Assembly (NCBI GenBank): GCA_946479985.1
Contig: CAMLIF010000045.1
Location: 1-27,293, forward strand
Reading direction: 5' to 3'
Origin: an uncultured Flavobacteriales bacterium
GTDB taxonomy: Bacteria; Bacteroidota; Bacteroidia; Flavobacteriales; Crocinitomicaceae
DNA: 27,293 nt
Part shown: positions 8,122 through 15,790 of the stretch, in pieces
Layout of the letters: each line of letters starts with the position of its first letter
Numbering within the stretch: the stretch's first letter is position 1
Notes under the pieces: model-generated
The model's database searches: none
What the model saw: the letters and a program-made list of their open reading frames with translations, nothing else
Told to the model about the DNA's origin: nothing
Program-made: the position numbers and the translations under genes

Positions 8122-8559
8122 ATGAAAAAAACAATTAAACTTACCAGTCTTTTCTTAGTGCTTGTTCTGATCACAGCCGCTTGTTCCAAAGAAAAAAGAA
8201 TTGAACGCCGGTTGGCAAGTAAATCAGGAAAATGGAACATTGAATCATACAATGAAACAGATTATGAAAATGGTTCACAGGTTTATTCTGAAACTTACTC
8301 GAACGTTGGGAATTTTGTTTTTGATGATGATGGAACAGTAGTTGAAACCTACATCGATGGTGGCGACACATACACTTACTCAGGATCATGGAGCAATACA
8401 GAAGACAAACTAACCATTGTTGAAGACGGCGATGCTATTGTTTATGATATTAAAGATTACAGTCGGAAAGAAATGACCCTTGTATATACAGATCAGTATA
8501 CCATTAACAGTATATCTTACAAAGATGTCATAACTATCAATCTGGTGAAAGACAAATAA
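8122..8559 (+). CDS. Small lipoprotein, lipocalin-like, paralogue 2
   Basis: A 145-residue lipoprotein. The signal peptide ends in ITAAC (C21), and the mature protein starts CSKEKRIERRLASKSGKW, almost the same as paralogue 1 at 6943. The body is acidic and predicted to be beta-rich (GNFVFDDDGTVVETY, YSGSWSNTEDKLTIVEDG, SRKEMTLVY), consistent with a small barrel or lipocalin-like fold at the inner or outer membrane. No catalytic residues can be named. The pair flanks an epimerase-like gene, so one copy probably arose by a local duplication. A clear terminator follows at 8578-8610, so this is the last gene of its transcript. Confidence 0.75.
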   Translation: MKKTIKLTSLFLVLVLITAACSKEKRIERRLASKSGKWNIESYNETDYENGSQVYSETYSNVGNFVFDDDGTVVETYIDGGDTYTYSGSWSNTEDKLTIVEDGDAIVYDIKDYSRKEMTLVYTDQYTINSISYKDVITINLVKDK

Positions 8560-8577
8560 AACTCATTCGTATCTTAG

Positions 8578-8610
8578 AAAAGGTTGTTCATTTATTTGGG
8601 CGACCTTTTT
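8578..8610 (+). terminator. Rho-independent terminator ending the fahA-lipoprotein region
   Basis: The stem AAAGGTTG/CGACCTTT (8 pairs including one G-U) closes on a 14-base loop and leads into TTTTT. It lies 19 bases after the stop codon of the second lipoprotein gene. Confidence 0.7.
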
Positions 8611-8668
8611 CGTTTTATATAATGGCGGTTTCTATCACTGACATTGTGTTGTTAACACTTCTTTTTAC

Positions 8669-8703
8669 TTTGCTCAAAAGACATTTTTTTAGCCTTATCT
8701 TTG
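8669..8703 (+). promoter_or_regulatory. Bacteroidota-type promoter for rel
   Basis: TTTG (8669-8672), 23 bases, then TATCTTTG (8696-8703), an exact match to TAnnTTTG. The box ends 29 bases before the rel ATG. The spacer is a little longer than the usual 19-21. Confidence 0.55.
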
Positions 8704-8732
8704 TACTGAAAAGCTGATTTTCAATTGCCCAC

Positions 8733-10961
8733 ATGGAAGAATTACAGATAGATCTAGAAAAGGAAAGACAAGAAATACTTAACGCGTTCAGAGGATTATT
8801 ACGTGCAACGAAGAATCGTACTCGGCAAGACACTCAACTGATTCGAAAAGCATTTGACGTTTCCGTTGAAGCGCATAAAGAAATGCGACGTAAATCCGGA
8901 GAACCATATATCTATCATCCAATTGCTGTTGCACGTATCTGTGCGGAAGAAATGGGACTTGGGGCTACTGCAATTGCCTGTGCCCTGCTTCACGACACCG
9001 TTGAAGATACTCACATCACGCTTCAGGACATTGAAGATCTTTTCGGCGAAAAAGCCAGAAGAATTATTGACGGATTAACAAAAATCCCCGAAGTTTTCGA
9101 CCAAAACGCAAGTATCCAGGCAGAAAACTTCCGTAAAATGATCTTAACTATCTCAGATGATTTACGGGTAGTTCTGATCAAATTGGCCGATCGTTTGCAT
9201 AACATGCGTACCCTCGGGAGTATGCGCCCCGAACAACAACTTAAAATAGCTTCTGAAACCAAATTTTTATATGCACCACTCGCCCACCGTTTAGGGTTAT
9301 ATTCCATTAAAACCGAACTGGAAGATTTGGGAATGATGTACACGGAAACCGAAATATATCGTGATATTCAGGCGAAACTGAAATCTACGAAAGACGTTCG
9401 AAACCGTTTTATTCGCCGGTTCGTCCACCCGGTTCGGGAGGCGCTCGCAAAAGAAGGATTCAACTTTGAAATAAAAGCCAGAACCAAATCTATCTCTTCC
9501 ATCTGGAGAAAAATGCAAACCAAAGACCTTCCTTTCGAAGAGGTTTTTGACTTGTTTGCAATCCGGATTATCCTGGATTCTTCCATCGAAATGGAAAAAG
9601 CAGATTGCTGGCGCGTTTACTCCATTGTTACAGACTTCTATCAGCCAAGTCCCGATCGTTTACGCGACTGGATCTCAACTCCGCGTGCAAACGGATACGA
9701 ATCTCTGCACACAACAGTTATGTCGCCGCAGGGAAAATGGGTTGAAGTTCAGATCAGAACATCACGCATGGATGAGATTGCAGAGAAAGGTCTGGCAGCA
9801 CATTACCGATACAAAGAGAATAACAAAGACGATTCGAAATTCGACCGCTGGATTTCTGAGATTCGCGAATTGATGGAAAATCCGGATGTGAATGCGATGG
9901 ATTTCCTGGACGAATTCAAAATGAACCTGTTTCATGACGAAATATATGTCTTTACTCCAAAGGGGGATTTGCGCGTTCTTCCGGTGAACTCAACTATTCT
10001 TGATTTCGCTTATGACATTCATTCCGACATAGGGAACCGTTGCATCGGCGCAAAAGTGAACAACCGTTTGGTCCCGTTAAGTTATCAACTGCAGAATGGC
10101 GATCAGCTGGAAATAATCACTTCGGCAAAACAACGCCCTCATGATGAGTGGCTGCGCATTGTGGGAACTGCCCGTGCAAGACAAAAAATAAAGTCAGCTT
10201 TAAACGATCAGCGAAAACAAATTGCGCAAGACGGAAAAGAAATTCTGGAGCGCAAGTTCAAGCAGCACAATATTCGTATGTCGTCTGAAAACATTACCGT
10301 TCTGGAACGTTTTTACGGAATTTCATCTGCAACAGAACTGTACATTCGTGTAGCGAAAAGCAAACTCGATTTATCGAAATTACGTGAGCTCGAAAATCAT
10401 AACGGAACACTCCACCTGGAGAAGAAAGCGGTTAACGGAAACAAAGACAAGCACGAATTAGACGTTTATCCAAAGATCAATAAAAAAGAAGACGTTATTA
10501 TTATTGGAGAAGATTTCAAAAACATCCAATATCAAATGGCCCGCTGCTGTAATCCAATTCCGGGCGATCCTGTTTTCGGTTTTATTACTATTTCAGAGGG
10601 AATAAAGATTCACAGAAACAATTGCCCTAACGCAGAGCATTTGCAATCCAAAATGGCATACCGCTGTGTGAAAGCCCGCTGGCAAAACCAGGAATTGGTA
10701 GAACGCATTGCCGCTATCCGACTCATCGGTATTGACGACGTGGGAATTGTAAACAAGATCACCGAAGTGATCTCAAACGAGTTGAACGTAAACATGAAGA
10801 GTATTTCCTTCGAAGCTCACGACGGATTGTTTGAAGGGAAGATCCGGGTTTTGGTTTACGACACCGAACATCTTGACACCCTGATGCGCAAATTCGAATT
10901 GGTAGAAGGAGTAAAGCGCGTTGAGCGCTGGGATACGATGGAAGACAATAAAGAGAATTAA
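8733..10961 (+). CDS. rel: Bifunctional (p)ppGpp synthetase/hydrolase (Rel/SpoT)
   Basis: A 742-residue full-length long RSH protein. The order is: HD hydrolase (about residues 40-200) with YHP at H62, HDTVED at 87-92 and LADRLHNMRTL; synthetase (about 235-365) with SIWRKMQTKD, FDLFAIRI, RDWISTPRANGYESLHT and EVQIRT; TGS (403-463, DEIYVFTPKGDLRVLP to GDQLEIIT); a helical region; a Cys-rich segment with ARCCNPIPGDP and HRNNCPN (603-634); and a C-terminal ACT domain (about 655-735). Both enzyme centres look intact, so it should make and degrade (p)ppGpp, with stringent response control through the C-terminal half on the ribosome. It has its own TAnnTTTG promoter and is followed by the Fur-family/STAS/purA genes. 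PurA is a known (p)ppGpp-inhibited enzyme in other bacteria, which makes the neighbourhood functionally coherent (inference). Confidence 0.96.
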   Translation: MEELQIDLEKERQEILNAFRGLLRATKNRTRQDTQLIRKAFDVSVEAHKEMRRKSGEPYIYHPIAVARICAEEMGLGATAIACALLHDTVEDTHITLQDIEDLFGEKARRIIDGLTKIPEVFDQNASIQAENFRKMILTISDDLRVVLIKLADRLHNMRTLGSMRPEQQLKIASETKFLYAPLAHRLGLYSIKTELEDLGMMYTETEIYRDIQAKLKSTKDVRNRFIRRFVHPVREALAKEGFNFEIKARTKSISSIWRKMQTKDLPFEEVFDLFAIRIILDSSIEMEKADCWRVYSIVTDFYQPSPDRLRDWISTPRANGYESLHTTVMSPQGKWVEVQIRTSRMDEIAEKGLAAHYRYKENNKDDSKFDRWISEIRELMENPDVNAMDFLDEFKMNLFHDEIYVFTPKGDLRVLPVNSTILDFAYDIHSDIGNRCIGAKVNNRLVPLSYQLQNGDQLEIITSAKQRPHDEWLRIVGTARARQKIKSALNDQRKQIAQDGKEILERKFKQHNIRMSSENITVLERFYGISSATELYIRVAKSKLDLSKLRELENHNGTLHLEKKAVNGNKDKHELDVYPKINKKEDVIIIGEDFKNIQYQMARCCNPIPGDPVFGFITISEGIKIHRNNCPNAEHLQSKMAYRCVKARWQNQELVERIAAIRLIGIDDVGIVNKITEVISNELNVNMKSISFEAHDGLFEGKIRVLVYDTEHLDTLMRKFELVEGVKRVERWDTMEDNKEN

Positions 10962-10999
10962 AAGGATTGTTCACATTTCGTTGATAAATCGTTATTGTA

Positions 11000-11033
11000 T
11001 TGCTGATTACTCTTGTAATAATCACTAATTTTA
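11000..11033 (+). promoter_or_regulatory. Weak candidate promoter for the Fur-family gene
   Basis: TTG (11000-11002), 23 bases, then TAATTTTA (11026-11033), which has one mismatch to TAnnTTTG. The start codon is 18 bases further on. Confidence 0.3.
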
Positions 11034-11051
11034 CCGCTTTAATAGCGACAC

Positions 11052-11504
11052 ATGCAGCAAGACGAATTGCAGCTCACTGTACGAAACATTTTTTCAGCAT
11101 ATCTGGAACAAAACGGACATCGTAAAACGCCCGAACGGTTTGCCATACTTGCTGAAATTTATTCCTACACAGGACATTTTGATATCGAATCACTTTATAT
11201 CAAGATGAAAAATCAAAACTATCGGGTAAGCAGAGCAACCTTGTACAACACCATTGAATTGTTGTTGGCATGTAATCTTGTTCGCAAACACCAATTCGGT
11301 AAAAACCTTGCCCAGTTCGAGAAATCACACGGTTCAAAACAACACGACCATGTAATTGTTACGGACACGGGAGAAGTAATCGAATTTTGTGACCCGAGAG
11401 TCCAAAACATCAAGGCAACCATTGAAGAAGTATTTGGGGTCAAAATCCAGCACCATTCGCTTTACTTCTACGGTGTAAGAAACACCGATCAATCCAACAA
11501 ATAA
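11052..11504 (+). CDS. Fur-family transcriptional regulator
   Basis: A 150-residue DNA-binding protein of Fur size. The winged-helix part contains [21 protein letters not shown] and the recognition-helix region [13 protein letters not shown]; the C-terminal dimerisation part contains [19 protein letters not shown]. Fur proteins sense Fe(II), Zn(II), Mn(II) or peroxide. The HDH metal-site motif is kept, but the first CxxC pair of the structural zinc site (usually HDHLxCxxCGxVxEF) is replaced by VTDTG, and only a lone Cys after IEF remains. The metal therefore cannot be assigned. No canonical Fur box was seen near its start. One base separates it from the STAS gene, so it is co-transcribed with STAS and purA. 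Confidence 0.87.
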   Translation: MQQDELQLTVRNIFSAYLEQNGHRKTPERFAILAEIYSYTGHFDIESLYIKMKNQNYRVSRATLYNTIELLLACNLVRKHQFGKNLAQFEKSHGSKQHDHVIVTDTGEVIEFCDPRVQNIKATIEEVFGVKIQHHSLYFYGVRNTDQSNK

Positions 11505-11505
11505 T

Positions 11506-11859
11506 ATGAGTTTATCTGTCACAATCGAAACGCAAGGTTCTTGTGCTATTATTTCGCTTTCAGGCAGAATGGTGGGAAGTGAAGACATCACATCAGTTAT
11601 GGAGCAGGTTGAAAGCAAAATTAATGAAGGTGCAGTCAAACTTATATGTGATTGTTCTCAATTGGAATACTGCAACTCTACGGGGTTGAATTTTTTCGTA
11701 CGACTACTTACAAAATCGAGAAACAAAGGCGGCGACTGCGTTTTAGTTCAGTTGCAACCGGCAGTAGAGAAACTGTTCAGTCTCTCAAAATTAAATGAAA
11801 TTTTTACCAGCTACGATTCTGTGGAAGACGCAAAATCAGGCTATAACACAATGATATGA
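11506..11859 (+). CDS. STAS-domain protein (anti-sigma factor antagonist-like)
   Basis: A 117-residue single-domain STAS protein. It shows the usual pattern: CAIISLSGRMVGSED at the N-terminus, LICDCSQLEYCNSTGLNFF with the conserved D and the S-T pair (CNSTG) where SpoIIAA-type antagonists are phosphorylated, and LVQLQPAVEKLFSLSKL as the third helix region. Family role: binding to an anti-sigma factor or switch kinase in a partner-switching module. No kinase, phosphatase or sigma gene lies nearby, so the partner is unknown. Spacing is tight: it starts 1 base after the Fur-family stop, and its stop overlaps the purA start (ATGA), which implies translational coupling between the three. Confidence 0.85.
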   Translation: MSLSVTIETQGSCAIISLSGRMVGSEDITSVMEQVESKINEGAVKLICDCSQLEYCNSTGLNFFVRLLTKSRNKGGDCVLVQLQPAVEKLFSLSKLNEIFTSYDSVEDAKSGYNTMI

Positions 11860-13127
11860 AAGTAGATGTACTTTTAGGTTTACAATGGGGTGACGAAGGA
11901 AAAGGAAAAATCGTTGATGTACTAACTCCCACTTACGACATTATTGCACGATTCCAGGGTGGTCCGAATGCAGGGCACACATTGGAATTCGAAGGAATTA
12001 AACATGTATTGCATACTATTCCTTCCGGAATTTTTCACAGCAATGTTATAAACCTGATTGGAAACGGAGTGGTAATTGATCCGGTGGTTTTTCAAAAAGA
12101 ACTGGACAAATTAGCTCCGTTCAACATTGATATTAAATCGCGTTTGGTGATTTCAAAAAAAGCACATCTGATTTTACCAACTCACCGTTTGTTAGACGCT
12201 GCTTCTGAAACCGCAAAAGGAAAAAACAAAATTGGTTCAACTTTGAAAGGAATCGGACCAACATATATGGATAAAACAGGTCGTAACGGTTTGAGAGTAG
12301 GAGATATTTTCTTGCCAAACTTCAAGGAAAAATACGACACGCTTGTTGAGAAACACAAAAACATGTTGAAACACTTTGATGGTTTCGAATATAATTTGGC
12401 TGAATTGGAAGGTCCGTGGATGGATGGAATTAATACTCTTAAAAACTTAACAGCTGTTGATTCTGAGCATTATTTGAACGCTGCACTCAAAGCCGGAAAG
12501 AAAATTTTGGCTGAAGGAGCTCAAGGGACCATGTTGGATATTGACTTCGGAACTTATCCGTATGTAACTTCTTCGAATACAGTTACGGCAGGAACATGTA
12601 CAGGTTTAGGAGTTGCTCCTACAACAATTGGAAACGTTATTGGTATTTTCAAAGCTTATTGTACACGTGTTGGTTCAGGACCATTCCCTACAGAACTGGA
12701 AGATGAAGTTGGTGAAAAAATCCGCCAGGAAGGACGCGAATTCGGTTCTACAACCGGTCGCCCGCGCAGATGCGGCTGGATCGATCTTCCGGCGATGAAA
12801 TACGCTATCATGATCAACGGGGTAACAGAACTTTCTATGATGAAAGCAGATGTTTTGGATAAATTTGATACGATCCGTGCTTGTGTAAAGTACAAGATCG
12901 ACGGCGTAGAGATGGATTATCTTCCATACGATATTGACGGAGTGGAAATTGAACCGATCTATGAAGACATCAAAGGCTGGAACAAAGATTTAACCGGAAT
13001 TACCTCATACAATGATGCTCCCGAAGAATTAAAAGCCTACGTCAAATATTTGGAACAACATTTGGAAGTACCGGTTACGACCGTTTCAGTTGGGCCGGAT
13101 CGAAAACAAACATTGGCAACACGATAA
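11856..13127 (+). CDS. purA: Adenylosuccinate synthetase
   Basis: A 423-residue cytosolic enzyme that joins IMP and aspartate with GTP to form adenylosuccinate in AMP synthesis. Clear signatures are GLQWGDEGKGK (residues 8-18, GTP loop with D13), GGPNAGHT with H41, KGIGPTYMDKTGRNGLRVGD, AEGAQGTMLDIDFGTYPYVT and GSTTGRPRRCGW. Length and start fit the family. The ATG overlaps the STAS stop codon (ATGA). The OstA-like gene follows after 14 bases without a terminator, so the transcript probably continues. In other bacteria PurA is inhibited by (p)ppGpp, which ties it to the upstream rel gene. Confidence 0.98.
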   Translation: MKVDVLLGLQWGDEGKGKIVDVLTPTYDIIARFQGGPNAGHTLEFEGIKHVLHTIPSGIFHSNVINLIGNGVVIDPVVFQKELDKLAPFNIDIKSRLVISKKAHLILPTHRLLDAASETAKGKNKIGSTLKGIGPTYMDKTGRNGLRVGDIFLPNFKEKYDTLVEKHKNMLKHFDGFEYNLAELEGPWMDGINTLKNLTAVDSEHYLNAALKAGKKILAEGAQGTMLDIDFGTYPYVTSSNTVTAGTCTGLGVAPTTIGNVIGIFKAYCTRVGSGPFPTELEDEVGEKIRQEGREFGSTTGRPRRCGWIDLPAMKYAIMINGVTELSMMKADVLDKFDTIRACVKYKIDGVEMDYLPYDIDGVEIEPIYEDIKGWNKDLTGITSYNDAPEELKAYVKYLEQHLEVPVTTVSVGPDRKQTLATR

Positions 13128-13141
13128 ATCTCATTTTATAA

Positions 13142-14788
13142 ATGAATCGTTCAAACACATTTCTTTTAAAAATTGCGCTCCTGGTCAGCGCAATTTTTGT
13201 GTTTGAAAACTTTTCGTTTTCCCAGGGCGACTGGCTCGAATTAATGCCGGGATCCAAACGGCTTTCTTATGATGACCGATCAGGATTAGAGCGTTTAACC
13301 GGAACATTGGTCTTCAAATACCAGGGCAATATCATGTATTGTGATTCCGCTCATTTGAAACGCTCAACAAAAGAAGTTTGGGTTTACAGCAAAGTTCAGT
13401 TAAACAAACAAGACTCACTCAACTTGTTTTGTGATTCGCTTTACTATAACGGTAAAACAAAAAAAGCTAAACTTTGGGGAAATGTGCGGGTTCGTGACCG
13501 TGAATACAAACTCACCACCGACACTTTAGAATACGATGCAAAATCGTCAAAAGCAATATACAGAAACGGTGGAAAAATTGAGAACATAACCAGTTCCGAA
13601 GTTCTTACCAGCAAAGTGGGCTATTTTTATCCGAACACAGAGGAAAGCTTCTTTAGCGGAAATGTAGTTTACAAAAGTCCGGACCTCAAAATGACTACCG
13701 ACACACTGCATTACGATTACCTCATCCATCGCGTGTTTTTCTACGGGCCCACAAAAATTGTCCATCAACCGGTTCAAAAAAAGGAAAAAAGCACCATTAT
13801 GTATTGTTCCTCGGGCTGGTATGATGTAACCACTGATGAAGGTGTTTTACAAAAAAATGCGCGCATTGAACAAGAATCAAAAACCATTGTGGGCGACAGC
13901 TTGTATTACGCTCCAAAGTTAAAACTGGCGATTGGCAAAGGCAACGTTATCATTACGGATACAATCCAGAAAATGGAATTGCGCGGCGGCTATGTAAAAA
14001 GTGACGAATTAAACCGGATTGATATTGCAACCGACTTTCCTTTAGTGGCCTTGCAAAAAGGAAAAGATACGTTATACATTCGTGCCGACACATTATTTCA
14101 TTACAAAGACTCACTCCTGAAAACTACTACCATTCAGGGATACAAAGACGTTAGAATCTTTAACCGGCAGGTTCAGGGAAAAGCAGATAGTTTGATCTTT
14201 GATAAAGCAGGATTAAAACTGAATATGTATGGCGATCCATACTTCTGGAGCAATAATTCAGAATTGTCGGGCGATACGCTTACCGTTTACATGAAAAACG
14301 ATACGGTCATCGAAAAAGTCCACATGCGGAATAACGCATTTTCCGCTAACCAGGTAGACACTGCAGGCTTATACAATCAACTTTCAGGCAAAGAAATCTG
14401 GGCTTATTTCCAGCGAAAGCCAGGCGAAGATCACGAATTGGTTAAAGCTGAAGTGATTGGTTCTGCATCAAGTATCTATTATCCGGAAGAAGAAAAGAAA
14501 GAAGATTCGATCATAAAAGTCATTCGAAAAGGAATGAATTATATGGTAGCCGGAAAATTTGTTGTTTACCTTGATTCGGGAGAAGTAAAACGCATTTCGT
14601 TCATCAATCAACCCGACGGGCACTTCTACCCGATGACAGACCTGGATAAAAACATGCAATTCCTCAAAGGATTCCAATGGAATCCGGCTCTGCGACCGAA
14701 ATCCTGGGAGGAGTTACTGCAGAAAACAACCATTGAAGAAAAACCGATTGTTCCTGACGAAGAGGAGACTACCATTTCCCCAAAATAA
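13142..14788 (+). CDS. OstA-like exported protein (LptA/OstA family)
   Basis: A 548-residue protein with a signal peptide (about residues 1-28, ending in FSFSQ). The mature part is built of OstA/LptA-like repeats: SDSL or DTL stretches followed by Y and then GNV or GKI turns, such as DSLYYNGKTKKAKLWGNV, DTLEYDAKSSKAIYRNG and DSLYYAPKLKLAIGKGNV. This beta-jellyroll fold carries lipopolysaccharide through the periplasm in LptA. Bacteroidota carry a longer OstA-like form that probably serves the same outer-membrane lipid route. The tail (about 520-548) is acidic and low in complexity. It follows purA by 14 bases and ends before a weak hairpin. Confidence 0.85.
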   Translation: MNRSNTFLLKIALLVSAIFVFENFSFSQGDWLELMPGSKRLSYDDRSGLERLTGTLVFKYQGNIMYCDSAHLKRSTKEVWVYSKVQLNKQDSLNLFCDSLYYNGKTKKAKLWGNVRVRDREYKLTTDTLEYDAKSSKAIYRNGGKIENITSSEVLTSKVGYFYPNTEESFFSGNVVYKSPDLKMTTDTLHYDYLIHRVFFYGPTKIVHQPVQKKEKSTIMYCSSGWYDVTTDEGVLQKNARIEQESKTIVGDSLYYAPKLKLAIGKGNVIITDTIQKMELRGGYVKSDELNRIDIATDFPLVALQKGKDTLYIRADTLFHYKDSLLKTTTIQGYKDVRIFNRQVQGKADSLIFDKAGLKLNMYGDPYFWSNNSELSGDTLTVYMKNDTVIEKVHMRNNAFSANQVDTAGLYNQLSGKEIWAYFQRKPGEDHELVKAEVIGSASSIYYPEEEKKEDSIIKVIRKGMNYMVAGKFVVYLDSGEVKRISFINQPDGHFYPMTDLDKNMQFLKGFQWNPALRPKSWEELLQKTTIEEKPIVPDEEETTISPK

Positions 14789-14806
14789 TCCTTATTAAGG
14801 ATGTTT
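14788..14806 (+). terminator. Weak candidate terminator after the OstA-like gene
   Basis: ATCCT, loop TATTA, then AGGAT followed by GTTTT, starting in the stop codon of the OstA-like gene. A second ATCCT at 14811-14815 could pair with the same AGGAT, so two alternative small hairpins are possible. The stems are only 5 bases. Confidence 0.3.
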
Positions 14807-14842
14807 TCAGATCCTGGAAACAAGAATTTGTCTTACTCCAAT

Positions 14843-14860
14843 ATACGACACATGTCGTAT
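14843..14860. promoter_or_regulatory. Operator-like inverted repeat upstream of the barrel/OmpA pair
   Basis: ATACGACA and TGTCGTAT are perfect inverted 8-mers separated by CA. They end at the TTG of the candidate promoter that follows, a position where a bound dimeric regulator would affect initiation. No regulator is known for it. Confidence 0.4.
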
Positions 14861-14890
14861 TGCCCTGAACCTGCTCATACTGCAACTTTG
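14860..14890 (+). promoter_or_regulatory. Candidate promoter for the exported barrel protein gene
   Basis: TTG (14860-14862), 20 bases, then CAACTTTG (14883-14890), one mismatch from TAnnTTTG. It ends 19 bases before the ATG at 14910. Confidence 0.4.
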
Positions 14891-14909
14891 TTCTATAAAA
14901 CAAATCAGT

Positions 14910-15788
14910 ATGAAAGCGACCCTTTTTGCATTAACATTTACGCTCAGTTCACTATCATTTGGGCAAGAAGTGCAGTACAAAATTACAAAAGACGATCCGG
15001 CAGATGTCAACAATTTCTACGTGAACTTCGATCTTCTTCAGACAGAGTTCCCGCTAAAGAACATTACCGGAACTTCATTCGCAATTGGAGTTAGTCCTTA
15101 TGCATGTTACAATAACAAATTAGGTTTAGAAGCAACATTCAGAAGAGGCTGGCTGAATTTAGCCGGTGTTCCGCGGGTAAATTTTGAGCTTGGAGGATTC
15201 TACAATATCAGACAGAAAACAATAACCCGCAATCAGCGTGTGATTCTTTCACAAGAGGAGTACACAAGCGGTGGAAAAGATTATGTTGAAACGAAATCCA
15301 TTAAAGTTCCAGCTCAGAACATGCGTTCCATGGGTGTTCGTGCAGGATTTCTAACTAATAAAGAAGTATACGGCCCCGACGATCATCCGACACTTGACGG
15401 AACATACGATTACCGCTGGTCGGGAATTTACGCCGGAATTCAACTGACTTCTCAAATGAACCTGCGCATGAACACTGATAATTTTGGGGAAGCAGGATCC
15501 GGATTCATTCGTCGCTATTATGCAGATGTAACTTTTCATCCCATTGCTTCCATTCGCGAAATTGGCGCAACAACCAAACTGAATACTTCCATCGGCAGAA
15601 TTGGCGTACGCTGCGGATTAATTGCAATGCCGGCTGAACGAAGAAAACTGCAGGCTCCCATTTACATCAAAACAGAAATTGGTTTCCGTCCGCTTGACGG
15701 CGCGTTCATGAATGTTTCTTTCGGAGTGAATTTCAAAAGAAAACTCAACAAGTTAGGAGTTCAGGAAGTGAAACGTGAAACTGAGTAA
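14910..15788 (+). CDS. Exported protein of unknown function, probably an outer-membrane beta-barrel
   Basis: A 292-residue protein with a signal peptide (MKATLFALTFTLSSLSFG, cleavage before Q19). The mature part has many amphipathic beta-strand-like segments, such as FAIGVSPYACYNNKLGLEATF, WSGIYAGIQLTSQMNLRM and VSFGVNFKRKL near the end, compatible with a small outer-membrane barrel. It ends in a charged tail (KLGVQEVKRETE) rather than the aromatic last residue of classical porins, so barrel identity is only likely. I do not recognise a named family. The stop is 2 bases before the start of the PD40-OmpA gene, so the two are surely one transcript, and they may work as an envelope pair. A candidate promoter and an inverted repeat lie upstream. 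Confidence 0.7.
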   Translation: MKATLFALTFTLSSLSFGQEVQYKITKDDPADVNNFYVNFDLLQTEFPLKNITGTSFAIGVSPYACYNNKLGLEATFRRGWLNLAGVPRVNFELGGFYNIRQKTITRNQRVILSQEEYTSGGKDYVETKSIKVPAQNMRSMGVRAGFLTNKEVYGPDDHPTLDGTYDYRWSGIYAGIQLTSQMNLRMNTDNFGEAGSGFIRRYYADVTFHPIASIREIGATTKLNTSIGRIGVRCGLIAMPAERRKLQAPIYIKTEIGFRPLDGAFMNVSFGVNFKRKLNKLGVQEVKRETE

Positions 15789-15790
15789 TC

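Noticed and set aside
9023..9343. 106-codon minus-strand frame inside rel
   Set aside because: It lies wholly inside the HD domain coding region of a well-conserved protein and shows no protein-like pattern.
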